NCBI RefSeq assembly: GCF_002082015.1 | Contig: NZ_CP015109.1 | Coordinates: 2,323,001-2,387,000 of the forward strand | Source: Sporosarcina ureae | GTDB lineage: Bacteria; Bacillota; Bacilli; Bacillales_A; Planococcaceae | DNA: 64,000 nucleotides | Direction: 5' to 3' | Shown here: piece after piece, positions 42,590-51,219 of the stretch | How positions within the stretch are numbered: the first letter of the stretch is position 1 | Layout of the letters: every line of letters begins with the position of its first letter | Translations under genes and position numbers: made by a program | The notes under the pieces: generated by a model | Databases searched by the model: none | What the model saw: only the letters and a program-made list of their open reading frames with translations | Told to the model about the DNA's origin: nothing

Positions 42590-43090
42590 AGCTTATAGAG
42601 CGGTTGCGTGGCTGGATAGAGCGCATTACTTCGAAGTATGAGCGGCTAGCGTTTGACATTGAGCGGATCCACATCGATATAGAGCGCTTTACAGTAAACT
42701 ATGAGCGATTATGTGGCTTGATAGAGCGGATGTGCAGGTGGATAGAGCGAGTTTCCCCGCGCAGCCTTGTTAGAGCGCTCCACCCTGAAGTATGAGCGGC
42801 TAGCGTTTGACATTGAGCGGATCCACATCGATATAGAGCGCTTTACAGCAAACTATGAGCGATTATGTGGCTTGATAGAGCGGATATGCAGGTGGATAGA
42901 GCGAGTTGTCCCGCGTAGCCTTGTTAGAGCGCTCCACCCTGAAGTATGAGCGGCTAGCGTTTGACATTGAGCGGATCCACATCGATATAGAGCGCTCTAC
43001 AGTAAACTATGAGCGGATATACAACTCAATAGAGCGAATACGAGTACCCATAGAGCGGATACCCCCCCGAATAGAGCGAATACAAGCCCC
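42590..43090 (+). repeat. phased GAGCG array A
   Basis: About 24 copies of [T/A]GAGCG, most exactly 21 bp apart (GAGCG plus 16 variable bases), with every seventh interval 28 bp. Three higher-order units of 154 bp are nearly identical (GCTAGCG at 42645, 42799 and 42953). The array fills the region between the divergent DUF2243 and glycerate kinase genes. Open frames with IER or YER every seven residues arise only from the spacing, and the 28-bp steps break them. Confidence 0.9.
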
Positions 43091-43240
43091 AATTAACCAA
43101 ACACACTCAGCCAAACAATCCACCTATTCATCTGCAAAGAAATTAAGCAACCTCATTAAAATAATAGATGAACCATCCACCATTTTCCGGTAACTTTTCC
43201 CGCATAATCTGCTAGAATACGAGTAAAGGGAGTGTGAGCC

Positions 43241-44362
43241 GTGAAAATTGTCATTGCGCCTGATGCATTTAAAGGAAGCTTGCATGCGGAAGAAGCGGCC
43301 GACGCTATATCTAGTGGAGTTCAAAAAGTCTATCCGTGCGCGGAAGTAGTTCGTTTGCCTGTTGCGGATGGCGGGGAGGGGACGCTGGCTGTCCTCGTTT
43401 CAGCAACTGGCGGGACGTTGCGAACGGTGTCTGTGCTTGATCCGTTGGGACGTACCATCGATGCATCGTTTGGCGTGCTGGGTGACGGTCAGACGGCGGT
43501 CATTGAGATGGCGCAGGCGTCTGGTTTGTTGTTGCTGGAGGGGCATGAACTCGATCCGATGAAAGCGTCAACATTTGGCACGGGCCAGTTAATTCGTCAT
43601 GCGCTGGATGCGGGCTACAGGAAAATGATTATTGGACTTGGCGGCAGTGCGACGAATGATGGGGGAGCAGGTTTGCTCGAAGCGCTAGGCGTCCGGTTTT
43701 TAGCTGATGGACAGTTGTTGCAAATGAATGGGGAAATACTTCCGTTCATCAATGAAATCGATGTCTCGCAACTAGATCAGCGTTTGCTGGAGACGGACAT
43801 TCACATTGCATCCGACGTAGAAAATCCATTTGTCGGTGAACAAGGGGCGTCGTGTATTTTTGGTCCGCAAAAAGGGGCGGACGCGGAAATGGTTTTGCGT
43901 TTAGATGAAGGATTACGTCATTTGGCGGACGAGACAGAAAGGCAGACAGGCGTGCGGTTGCATGAGTTGCGCGGTGCAGGAGCGGCTGGGGGGAGTGCAG
44001 GTGCATTAATTGCATACTGTGGTGCGCATCTTGAAAGTGGAATAGATGTCGTGCTGGAGGCGATGGATTTTGTAACGCATCTATCTTCAGCAGATTTCAT
44101 TGTGACGGGCGAAGGCAAGACAGATCGGCAGACGCTTGCAGGCAAGGCATTAATGGGGATTGCGAAGCTTGCGAAAGTAGAGAGTGTTCCCGTTATAGTC
44201 ATTTCGGGGACTATTGAGGAAGCGGCGCGTGAAGAGCTACTCGAGTGGTTTTCTGAATTGCATTCATTGGATGACGGGAAGAGGTCGTTAGCTGAATTGA
44301 TGGCACGTGCAGCGGAATTATTGGAGAATAAAGCGTTGACAGTCATGCAAACTAAAAAATAG
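43241..44362 (+). CDS. glxK: glycerate kinase
   Basis: 373 residues, ATP-dependent kinase of the GlxK/GarK type that phosphorylates D-glycerate. The N terminus IAPDAFKGSLHAEEAA, the central GLGGSATNDGGAGLLEALG and the C-terminal FIVTGEGKTDRQTLAGKA are family hallmarks. GTG start after AAAGGGAG. It is G+C-richer than its surroundings. The AGCS symporter follows 64 bp later, possibly in one unit. Confidence 0.94.
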   Translation: MKIVIAPDAFKGSLHAEEAADAISSGVQKVYPCAEVVRLPVADGGEGTLAVLVSATGGTLRTVSVLDPLGRTIDASFGVLGDGQTAVIEMAQASGLLLLEGHELDPMKASTFGTGQLIRHALDAGYRKMIIGLGGSATNDGGAGLLEALGVRFLADGQLLQMNGEILPFINEIDVSQLDQRLLETDIHIASDVENPFVGEQGASCIFGPQKGADAEMVLRLDEGLRHLADETERQTGVRLHELRGAGAAGGSAGALIAYCGAHLESGIDVVLEAMDFVTHLSSADFIVTGEGKTDRQTLAGKALMGIAKLAKVESVPVIVISGTIEEAAREELLEWFSELHSLDDGKRSLAELMARAAELLENKALTVMQTKK

Positions 44363-44426
44363 TTTTTAGTATGTCAAGCGTAGTAGGGTAGCATGTGGGG
44401 TATAGCATACACAAGGAGGTGGTCAG

Positions 44427-45848
44427 ATGTTTCAAGACGCGATTGACTGGCTTGTAGGGCCGGCGAATAATTTTATTTGGACATATGTTTTAATTGCACT
44501 TTTATTGGCAGCGGGTTTATATTTCACGATTCGCACGAAATTTGTGCAAGTACGCTTATTTCGCGAGATGTTCCGTCTGATTGTAGAGAAGAAAGACAAT
44601 AATGACGGGGTGTCTCCGTTCCAAGCATTCACAATTAGTGCCGCATCACGCGTTGGGACAGGTAACGTAGCGGGGGTAGCCCTCGCGATCGGAATCGGTG
44701 GACCGGGTGCGGTATTCTGGATGTGGGTGATCGCTGTAATCGGCATGGCGACCGCATTCATCGAAAGCACATTGGCACAAGTATATAAAGTAAAAGACGG
44801 CGATACATTCCGCGGGGGACCAGCGTATTATATGCAAAAAGCGCTAGGTTGGCGGAAACTCGGGGTAGTCTTTGCGATTTTACTGACGATGTCTTTCGGA
44901 TTCATATTTAACGCAGTACAATCTAACACGATCAGTCAATCATTCACTGATGTATTTGGCATTCCCGACTGGGGTGTTGGGGTCGGCTTAATACTCGTGA
45001 CAGGAATCATCGTCTTCGGCGGCGTCAAACGGATTGTCAAAGTCACACAGACCATCGTACCCGTCATGGCAACTTTCTATATTTTGGTAGCATTATATAT
45101 TGTTATTGTAAATATCGCAGAAGTGCCGGGCTTGATTGTATTGATATTCGAGCATGCTTTCGGAATTAAAGAAGTCATGGGTGGCGGAATTGGGATGGCG
45201 ATGATGCAAGGTGTGCGTCGTGGTCTCTTCTCCAATGAAGCAGGTATGGGTAGTGTGCCAAACGCAGCCGCTACAGCTAACGTATCGCACCCAGCAAAAC
45301 AAGGATTGGTACAAAGTCTTGGCGTATTTTTCGATACGATCATCATCTGTTCTGCCACCGCATTCATTATTTTGCTCGGTGGATTGTATCAATCAGGGGA
45401 AGCAAATGGGATCATCTTGACACAAAACTCCATGGCCGTACAAGTAGGCGCGTGGGCACCATATTTCATCGCGGTTGCGATCATGTTCTTCGCTTTCAGT
45501 TCGATCATCGGAAATTATTACTATGGCGAAACGAATATTGAATTTATTAATGCCAACGTCGTATGGAAACGAATCTATCAAGTACTCGTACTCGCAATGG
45601 TATATTTCGGCGCTATCGCAAAAGTACAAGTAGTATGGGATATGGCCGATCTGTTTATGGGACTAATGGCCATTATTAACCTAATTGTCATTCTACTACT
45701 CGGCAAAATCGCCTTCAAAGTACTTGACGACTTCACGAAACAACGAAGAGCTGGCAGAAACCCCGTCTTCAAATCAGCCAGCATTCCTGACTTAAAAGGC
45801 GCAGAATGTTGGGAAAAAACAGCTGAAAGAGCAGAAGACCGTTTGTGA
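44427..45848 (+). CDS. sodium:alanine symporter (AGCS family)
   Basis: 473 residues, about 11 helices, imports alanine or glycine with Na+. Signatures: ISAASRVGTGNVAGVALAIG, GGPAYYMQKALG, and RRGLFSNEAGMGSVPNAAA. The ATG is 8 bases after AAGGAGGTGG. The C-terminal 40 residues are charged and cytosolic. Confidence 0.94.
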   Translation: MFQDAIDWLVGPANNFIWTYVLIALLLAAGLYFTIRTKFVQVRLFREMFRLIVEKKDNNDGVSPFQAFTISAASRVGTGNVAGVALAIGIGGPGAVFWMWVIAVIGMATAFIESTLAQVYKVKDGDTFRGGPAYYMQKALGWRKLGVVFAILLTMSFGFIFNAVQSNTISQSFTDVFGIPDWGVGVGLILVTGIIVFGGVKRIVKVTQTIVPVMATFYILVALYIVIVNIAEVPGLIVLIFEHAFGIKEVMGGGIGMAMMQGVRRGLFSNEAGMGSVPNAAATANVSHPAKQGLVQSLGVFFDTIIICSATAFIILLGGLYQSGEANGIILTQNSMAVQVGAWAPYFIAVAIMFFAFSSIIGNYYYGETNIEFINANVVWKRIYQVLVLAMVYFGAIAKVQVVWDMADLFMGLMAIINLIVILLLGKIAFKVLDDFTKQRRAGRNPVFKSASIPDLKGAECWEKTAERAEDRL

Positions 45849-46076
45849 TATGGAGAAATGATATTGCGCTTTTAAAGTTTTGATCGTAAGACTTTGAATG
45901 GGTACTAAAAAACACAGTGAATTTTCTAAGTGGTTTACGTTAGAGAGTAGGATTGTAGCGGGAGCAGAAATCCCTTAACTTTACTTATTTCACACTCTAT
46001 TTAAAAACATTCACACAAACGATTTAGTCAAGAAGTAAAAAGTTTGATATACTATAAAATACTGAATAGCAATAGT

Positions 46077-46124
46077 CGAATCGTAGTTCAGAAGAAGGAT
46101 TCTGAACTTCGGTTCGATTTTTGT
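46077..46124 (+). terminator. rho-independent terminator
   Basis: CGAATCGTAGTTCAGAA pairs with TTCTGAACTTCGGTTCG, followed by ATTTTTG. It ends the symporter transcript. The 45849-46076 stretch before it has no visible gene. Confidence 0.75.
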
Positions 46125-46133
46125 TTTGCATGT

Positions 46134-46189
46134 TTGAACACAACATGTTAGGGTTATATATGAATTAACACACTATATATAGTGTGTGA
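46134..46189 (+). promoter_or_regulatory. nrd promoter with two NrdR boxes
   Basis: TTGAAC (46134), 17 bases, TATATA (46157). Box 2 at 46170-46189 is the perfect dyad ACACACTATATATAGTGTGT, containing the NrdR core. A weaker box 1 (about 46140-46155, ACACAACATGTTAGGG) lies about 31 bp upstream, the usual three-turn spacing. NrdR represses ribonucleotide reductase genes when dATP is high. Confidence 0.8.
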
Positions 46190-46205
46190 TAGCAATTAGA
46201 TGAAT

Positions 46206-46385
46206 TGGTACCCACGACGTTTAAAAGGGAATCCGCCACGAACGGAGCTGCCCCCGCAACTGAGGGCACGGACGACTATCTTATGAAAACCACTGCTACG
46301 GCGGGAAGGAAAGATGGAAGAACGATGTGCCAGCCAGTAGACCTGCCAGTCATCTCAGCAAAACATTCTTCGGGGTTGGAGAGTG
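46206..46385 (+). promoter_or_regulatory. cobalamin (B12) riboswitch
   Basis: Class hallmarks in order: TTTAAAAGGGAAT, the B12 box region GAGCTGCCCCCGCAACTG, GGCGGGAAGG and GCCAGTAGACCTGCC. It lies between the NrdR-controlled promoter and a terminator before the reductase operon, so B12 should turn the operon off. Confidence 0.95.
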
Positions 46386-46452
46386 AAAGCACAAAGCAGT
46401 CTTTTTTCAGTCTGCCTAAAACTTTCCGCAATCTACTAAGCGTCAATCGACG

Positions 46453-46480
46453 ATTCCCGATTATATCGGGAGTTTTTTTA
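46453..46480 (+). terminator. riboswitch-controlled terminator
   Basis: TCCCGAT pairs with ATCGGGA over a 3-base loop, followed by seven T, 45 bp before the first nrd gene. It is the expected off-switch of the cobalamin riboswitch. Confidence 0.85.
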
Positions 46481-46524
46481 ATTTAGTACATAACCGAATC
46501 AATTCACTAAAGGGAGCGGATATA

Positions 46525-48747
46525 ATGGCTATTATTCAAGAAACTGTGGGACTTCATTTATTGATGGAAAACTTACAAGAAGAATTTGGCAAGAAACAAA
46601 TCGAACCGTTGATCGAAGCGAGTGAGAAATTCCAGGAGCGTCACCCGGCGAGTTCGGCAACTGAATGGACGAACGCGATGGTGTTGGAATCTTTAAGCCG
46701 TATTGATGAGGCGAATGCGTATTGGACATTTGTAGCGGCGCGTATTTATTTATTCGACGTTTATGCCAAGCAAAAAGCATTGCGTGGGGCGGATGTCTAT
46801 ACCGATTTTGCGAAAAATGTAGAACGTTTGGTGGAACAAGGTTTATATACGCCTGTTCTGACAGAAAAATACAGCCGGGACGAGCTTCAGGAAATCGGTA
46901 AGCTACTCGATCCTTCTCGTGACCTATTATTCACATATATTGGACTAAAAACATTAGTAGACCGCTATGTAACAGTAAACTTTAGGAAACAGTCAGTGGA
47001 GCTTCCGCAAGAGCGCTGGTTGATCATCGCGATGACGTTAATGCAAGACGAAACAGTAGATCGCATTGATAAAATCCGCGAAGCGTACTGGGCGATGAGT
47101 AATTTGTACATGACAGTTGCGACGCCTACATTATCGAACGCAGGTAAGGTGCATGGTCAACTATCTAGCTGCTTTATCGATACAGTCGACGATTCATTAC
47201 AAGGGATTTACAACAGCAACACAGATATCGCGAACTTGTCGAAATTTGGTGGCGGTATCGGTGTCTATATGGGGAAAGTTCGTTCTCGCGGTGCATCGAT
47301 TCGTGGCTTTGAAGGGGCATCAAGCGGTGTTCTTCCTTGGATCAAACAGCTGAACAACACAGCAGTCAGCGTCGACCAACTCGGTCAACGTCAAGGTGCC
47401 GTAGCCGTTTATCTCGACGTATGGCATCAAGACATCTTCACATTCCTCGATCTCAAGCTCAATAACGGGGATGACCGTTTGCGCGCACATGACATTTTCA
47501 CAGGCGTCTGCTTGCCGGACTTGTTCATGGAAAAAGTCGAGTCCCGTGAAGACTGGCATTTATTCGATCCACATGAAGTCCGCACGAAAATGGGTTATTC
47601 ATTGGAAGATTTCTATGATGAAACAAAAGGACAGGGAACATTCCGCGAGAAGTATAAAGAATGTGTCCGCAATGAAGATTTATCCAGAGAGACAGTTCCA
47701 GCGATTGAAATCATGAAACGGATCCTGCGTAGCCAGCTAGAGACAGGAACACCGTTCATGTTCTACCGTGATGAAGTAAACCGTATGAACGCTAATAAGC
47801 ATGAAGGAATTATTTATTCTAGTAATTTGTGCACAGAAATAACCCAAAATATGTCAGCGTCCACACATGAATCCGTAACACTCGAAGACGATCTGGTCGT
47901 CACACGCACAAAGCCAGGCGATTTCGTTGTATGTAATCTGTCGTCGATCAACCTTGGAAGAGCGGTAACAGCAGACGTGTTAGAACGTTTGATTCGCATC
48001 CAAGTACGTATGCTCGACAACGTCATCGATCAGAACCAAATCCCAGTCGTCCAAGCACAACGCACCAATGCACGCTACCGTGGAATTGGACTCGGCACAT
48101 TCGGCTGGCATCATTTACTCGCATTGAAAAACATTCAGTGGGAATCTGATGAAGCGGTGGAATTCGCAGACGAGCTGTATGAAAATATCGCATATTTGAC
48201 AATTAAAGCCTCAATGGAGTTATCAAAAGAAAAAGGCGCGTATCCGTTGTTTGATGGTTCGGATTGGCAAACGGGCGAGTACTTTGAGCAACGCGAATAC
48301 GATTCAAATAAATGGCGTGTACTACGCATGGATGTAGCAATGAACGGTATGCGTAACGGCTACTTGATGGCAGTCGCACCGAACAGTTCGACATCGGTTA
48401 TCGCTGGCTCCACAGCGTCGATCGATCCAGTGTTCAAGCCGTTCTACCATGAAGAGAAGAAAGACTATAAATTACCGGTCATTGCACCGGATCTGGATCA
48501 CAATACGTATGACATTTACCGTCGCTCTGCTTACATCGTCGATCAGCGCTGGTCTATCAAGCAAAACGCCGCGCGTCAGCAGCACATCGATCAGTCGATT
48601 TCATTCAACATCTATGTACCGAACTCCATCCGCGCATCGGTTATTTTGGACTTGCACTTGCAGGCATGGAAATCGGGTATGAAAACAACGTACTACATGC
48701 GTTCAACCGCAGCGGAGATTGAGGAGTGCGAGTGGTGTCATTCTTAA
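46525..48747 (+). CDS. nrdE: class I ribonucleotide reductase, large subunit
   Basis: 740 residues, converts NDPs to dNDPs. Active-site residues are present: Cys in LSSCFIDT, the Asn-Cys-Glu triad NLCTE, Cys in VVCNLSS, the Tyr pair TTYYMRS, and the C-terminal CEWC that receives electrons. The first 65 residues do not look like an ATP-cone (no VxKRDG), so dATP feedback may be lacking. Flavodoxin and small-subunit genes overlap downstream, as in class Ib nrdEIF, but the sequence is not close to B. subtilis NrdE, so class and symbol are tentative. Confidence 0.93.
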   Translation: MAIIQETVGLHLLMENLQEEFGKKQIEPLIEASEKFQERHPASSATEWTNAMVLESLSRIDEANAYWTFVAARIYLFDVYAKQKALRGADVYTDFAKNVERLVEQGLYTPVLTEKYSRDELQEIGKLLDPSRDLLFTYIGLKTLVDRYVTVNFRKQSVELPQERWLIIAMTLMQDETVDRIDKIREAYWAMSNLYMTVATPTLSNAGKVHGQLSSCFIDTVDDSLQGIYNSNTDIANLSKFGGGIGVYMGKVRSRGASIRGFEGASSGVLPWIKQLNNTAVSVDQLGQRQGAVAVYLDVWHQDIFTFLDLKLNNGDDRLRAHDIFTGVCLPDLFMEKVESREDWHLFDPHEVRTKMGYSLEDFYDETKGQGTFREKYKECVRNEDLSRETVPAIEIMKRILRSQLETGTPFMFYRDEVNRMNANKHEGIIYSSNLCTEITQNMSASTHESVTLEDDLVVTRTKPGDFVVCNLSSINLGRAVTADVLERLIRIQVRMLDNVIDQNQIPVVQAQRTNARYRGIGLGTFGWHHLLALKNIQWESDEAVEFADELYENIAYLTIKASMELSKEKGAYPLFDGSDWQTGEYFEQREYDSNKWRVLRMDVAMNGMRNGYLMAVAPNSSTSVIAGSTASIDPVFKPFYHEEKKDYKLPVIAPDLDHNTYDIYRRSAYIVDQRWSIKQNAARQQHIDQSISFNIYVPNSIRASVILDLHLQAWKSGMKTTYYMRSTAAEIEECEWCHS

Positions 48748-49172
48748 TCGCCTATGCGTCCTGGAGTGGTAACACTGAGGAAGTAGCGGAATTGATTGCG
48801 GAAAACTTACAAAGTGAAGGCGTCGACGTCGATACCTATCGTATCGGCATCGGCATCATCCCAAATGTTAAAGAATATGACGCGTTGTGCATTGGTTCCT
48901 TCACATGGGAAAAAGGAGCAACACCCGATGAAGTCAAAGATTTCGTGGCGGACGTCGGCTATAAACCCGAGCTCGTCTATGTCTTTGGCACAGGGGATAC
49001 ACAGTTTGGCGGCGATGATCTATTTTGCAAAGCGGCAGACAAGCTGGCGAAATTCTATCATTCTCCATTTGAACCATTGAAGATCGAACAAAGCCCACGC
49101 GGCATGCAAGAACAAGCAGTTACGAATTGGACGAAAGGAGTGCTCGAACATTGGCAACACTTACACGAGTAA
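48735..49172 (+). CDS. flavodoxin domain protein, NrdI position
   Basis: 145 residues from a GTG 8 bases after GAGGAG inside the end of the large-subunit gene. The FMN phosphate loop SWSGNTEE near residue 10 and the later GSFTWEKG and GTGDTQFGG loops are flavodoxin features. It holds the place of NrdI, the flavoprotein that activates the metal-tyrosyl cofactor in class Ib enzymes, but looks more like an ordinary flavodoxin. Overlaps of 13 and 22 bp with its neighbours imply coupled translation. Confidence 0.85.
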   Translation: MSFLIAYASWSGNTEEVAELIAENLQSEGVDVDTYRIGIGIIPNVKEYDALCIGSFTWEKGATPDEVKDFVADVGYKPELVYVFGTGDTQFGGDDLFCKAADKLAKFYHSPFEPLKIEQSPRGMQEQAVTNWTKGVLEHWQHLHE

Positions 49173-50188
49173 AAGTACTGAATCCTGCAAACCCGAATAA
49201 AGCAACAGCCATTTTCGGTGGGGAAGCAAGCGGCATCCTGAACTGGAACGACATCGCGCACCCTCATTTCTATACACTACGTCAGCGAATCCGTGCGCTT
49301 TTCTGGACAGCGAATGAAGTGGACATGACGCAAGACGTTAAACAATTCTCGAGCCTAACAAAAGAAGAGCAATCCGCATTCTTAAAAATTATCGGCCTAC
49401 TGGCGACACTCGACGGTCCACAAACGGTCATCGCAATGAAAATCGCAGACTTCACAACGGATCCTTCCGTCAAGTCGATTCTAGCGACAATCGCAGACCA
49501 AGAAAGCGAACATAATCACAGCTACGCATACGTACTTTCATCCGTCACGAACTTGGACAAGCAAATGGAAGCCTTCGAAATGGGCCGTACAGACGAAGTA
49601 TTAATGAAGCGAAATGAACGGATTGTAGATGTCTATAATGAATTTGCGGAGACCCCGACAATCGAAACGGTTCTAAAAGCAATGGTCTACACGACATTAT
49701 TAGAAGGCCTATTCTTCTACAGTGGCTTCGCATTTTTCTATAACTTGGCGCGCCACCAAAAAATGGTCGGCACATCCACAATGATTTCGTACATTAACCG
49801 TGATGAACTGCAGCACGGTAAAGCCATCAGCGACATCTTCCGTGCAGCGTTAGCAGAAAATCCAGAGTACAACACTGACGAATTCACGGAATGGATCTAT
49901 GACCAATTCCGCCACTCCGTCGAACAAGAAGTCATCTGGAGTCGCTATGTATTAGCAGGAATCGACGGCCTTGAGTTAGATGAGATGGAAGGTTACGTCA
50001 AGTATCGCGCAAACAAAATGTTACGCATGCTCGGCTTGAGCGAAATCTACCCAGAGTTCACAGACAATCCAATGAAGTGGATCCGCGCCTACGTCGATAA
50101 CTTCGACGACACGAAAACGGACTTCTTCGAACAAACGAGCCGTCAGTACGTGAAAACTAGTGATTTGAATGGCTTTGATGATTTGTAA
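49151..50188 (+). CDS. nrdF: class I ribonucleotide reductase, small subunit
   Basis: 345 residues. TTG 49151 is chosen, 10 bases after AAAGGAG. The dimetal site and radical Tyr are recognisable: ESEHNHSY (ExxHxxxY), LLEGLFFYSGF for the second Glu, and RDELQHG for the last Glu and His. It generates the tyrosyl radical used by the large subunit. The gene overlaps the flavodoxin gene and closes the operon before a terminator. Confidence 0.94.
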   Translation: MATLTRVKVLNPANPNKATAIFGGEASGILNWNDIAHPHFYTLRQRIRALFWTANEVDMTQDVKQFSSLTKEEQSAFLKIIGLLATLDGPQTVIAMKIADFTTDPSVKSILATIADQESEHNHSYAYVLSSVTNLDKQMEAFEMGRTDEVLMKRNERIVDVYNEFAETPTIETVLKAMVYTTLLEGLFFYSGFAFFYNLARHQKMVGTSTMISYINRDELQHGKAISDIFRAALAENPEYNTDEFTEWIYDQFRHSVEQEVIWSRYVLAGIDGLELDEMEGYVKYRANKMLRMLGLSEIYPEFTDNPMKWIRAYVDNFDDTKTDFFEQTSRQYVKTSDLNGFDDL

Positions 50189-50202
50189 TAGGTAATAATG
50201 GA

Positions 50203-50234
50203 AGGGGAATCCGTGATGGGTTCCTCTTTTTTAT
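50203..50234 (+). terminator. terminator of the nrd operon
   Basis: AAGGGGAATCC pairs with GGGTTCCTCTT, followed by TTTT. 15 bp after the small-subunit stop. Confidence 0.75.
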
Positions 50235-50276
50235 GCTGGGGGAGGGAGGGTTCGCAGTTTTTTTCAGGGAAGACGC

Positions 50277-51145
50277 TTATAACATATGGCTGAGCGCTCA
50301 TAGTTCTGCGCTATCCGCTCATATATTTCCGTAGCCGCTCAATGAACTCCCGTATGCGCTCAATCCATCCATTGATCCGCTCTATGTATCACGGCATCCG
50401 CTCAAACTTCTTGTTTAACCGCTCAATGTCCATCATGGCGGTCAGTTCCATCCAACTGCCTGAGGGAGCGCTCACACATCTGGCCAAGCGCTCATATATC
50501 CACGCTATCCGCTCATATATTTCCGTAGCCGCTCAATGTCCGTCATGGCGGTCAGTTCCATCCAACTGCCTGAGGGGGCGCTCACACATCTGGCCAAGCG
50601 CTCATATATCCACGCTATCCGCTCATACATTTCCCCAACCGCTCAAAGAACTCCCGAAAGCGCTCAATCCATCCATTGATCCGCTCTATGTATCGCGGCG
50701 TCCGCTCAAATTTCTTGTTTAACCGCTCAATATCCGTCATGGCGGTCCGCCTAATCCAACTGCCTGAGGGGGCCGCTCACACATCTGGCCAAGCGCTCAT
50801 ATATCCACGCTATCCGCTCATACATTTCCCCAACCGCTCAAAGAACTCCCGAAAGCGCTCAATCCATCCATTGATCCGCTCAATATATCACGGCATCCGC
50901 TCAAACTTCTTGTTTAACCGCTCAATGTCCATCATGGCGGTCAGTTCCATCCAACTGCCTGAGGGAGCGCTCACACATCTGGCCAAGCGCTCATACATCC
51001 ACGCTATTCGCTCATACATTTCCCCAACCGCTCAAAGAACTCCCGAAAGTGCTCTATCCATCCATTGATCCGCTCAATATATCACGGCATCCGCTCAAAC
51101 TTCTTGTTTAACCGCTCAATGCCCATCATGGCGGTCAGTTCCATC
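50277..51145 (-). repeat. phased GAGCG array B, inverted
   Basis: The same family as array A but on the opposite strand: CGCTC motifs 20-21 bp apart, about 36 copies. It contains several higher-order units, each with a 49-bp insert around ATGGCGGTCAGTTCCATCC. It fills the space between the converging nrd and CoA-transferase genes. Two frames are open through it only because 21 is a multiple of 3. Confidence 0.9.
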
Positions 51146-51171
51146 CACCCACCCAAACCAATTCAAAACAA

Positions 51172-51206
51172 AAAAACCAAGCAGATCGAAATCTGCTTGG
51201 TCTTTC
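51172..51206 (-). terminator. terminator of the CoA-transferase gene
   Basis: ACCAAGCAGAT pairs with ATCTGCTTGGT over a 4-base loop. On the minus strand it is followed by a T-rich run. It lies 14 bp after the stop. Confidence 0.88.
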
Positions 51207-51219
51207 CTACCATATTAAA

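Noticed and set aside
42590-43090. CRISPR array
   Set aside because: The conserved core is only five to six bases, the intervals are 16 bases, whole units are duplicated including the variable parts, and no cas genes are present.
42604-43193. Overlapping open frames with IER/YER every seven residues (and similar ones at 50342-51068)
   Set aside because: The heptad pattern is a by-product of the 21-bp DNA period. The 28-bp and 20-bp steps shift the frame, there is no ribosome binding site, and each frame ends soon after a step.
48735-49172. Calling this gene nrdI outright
   Set aside because: The position is right, but the sequence looks like a regular flavodoxin, so only the fold is asserted.
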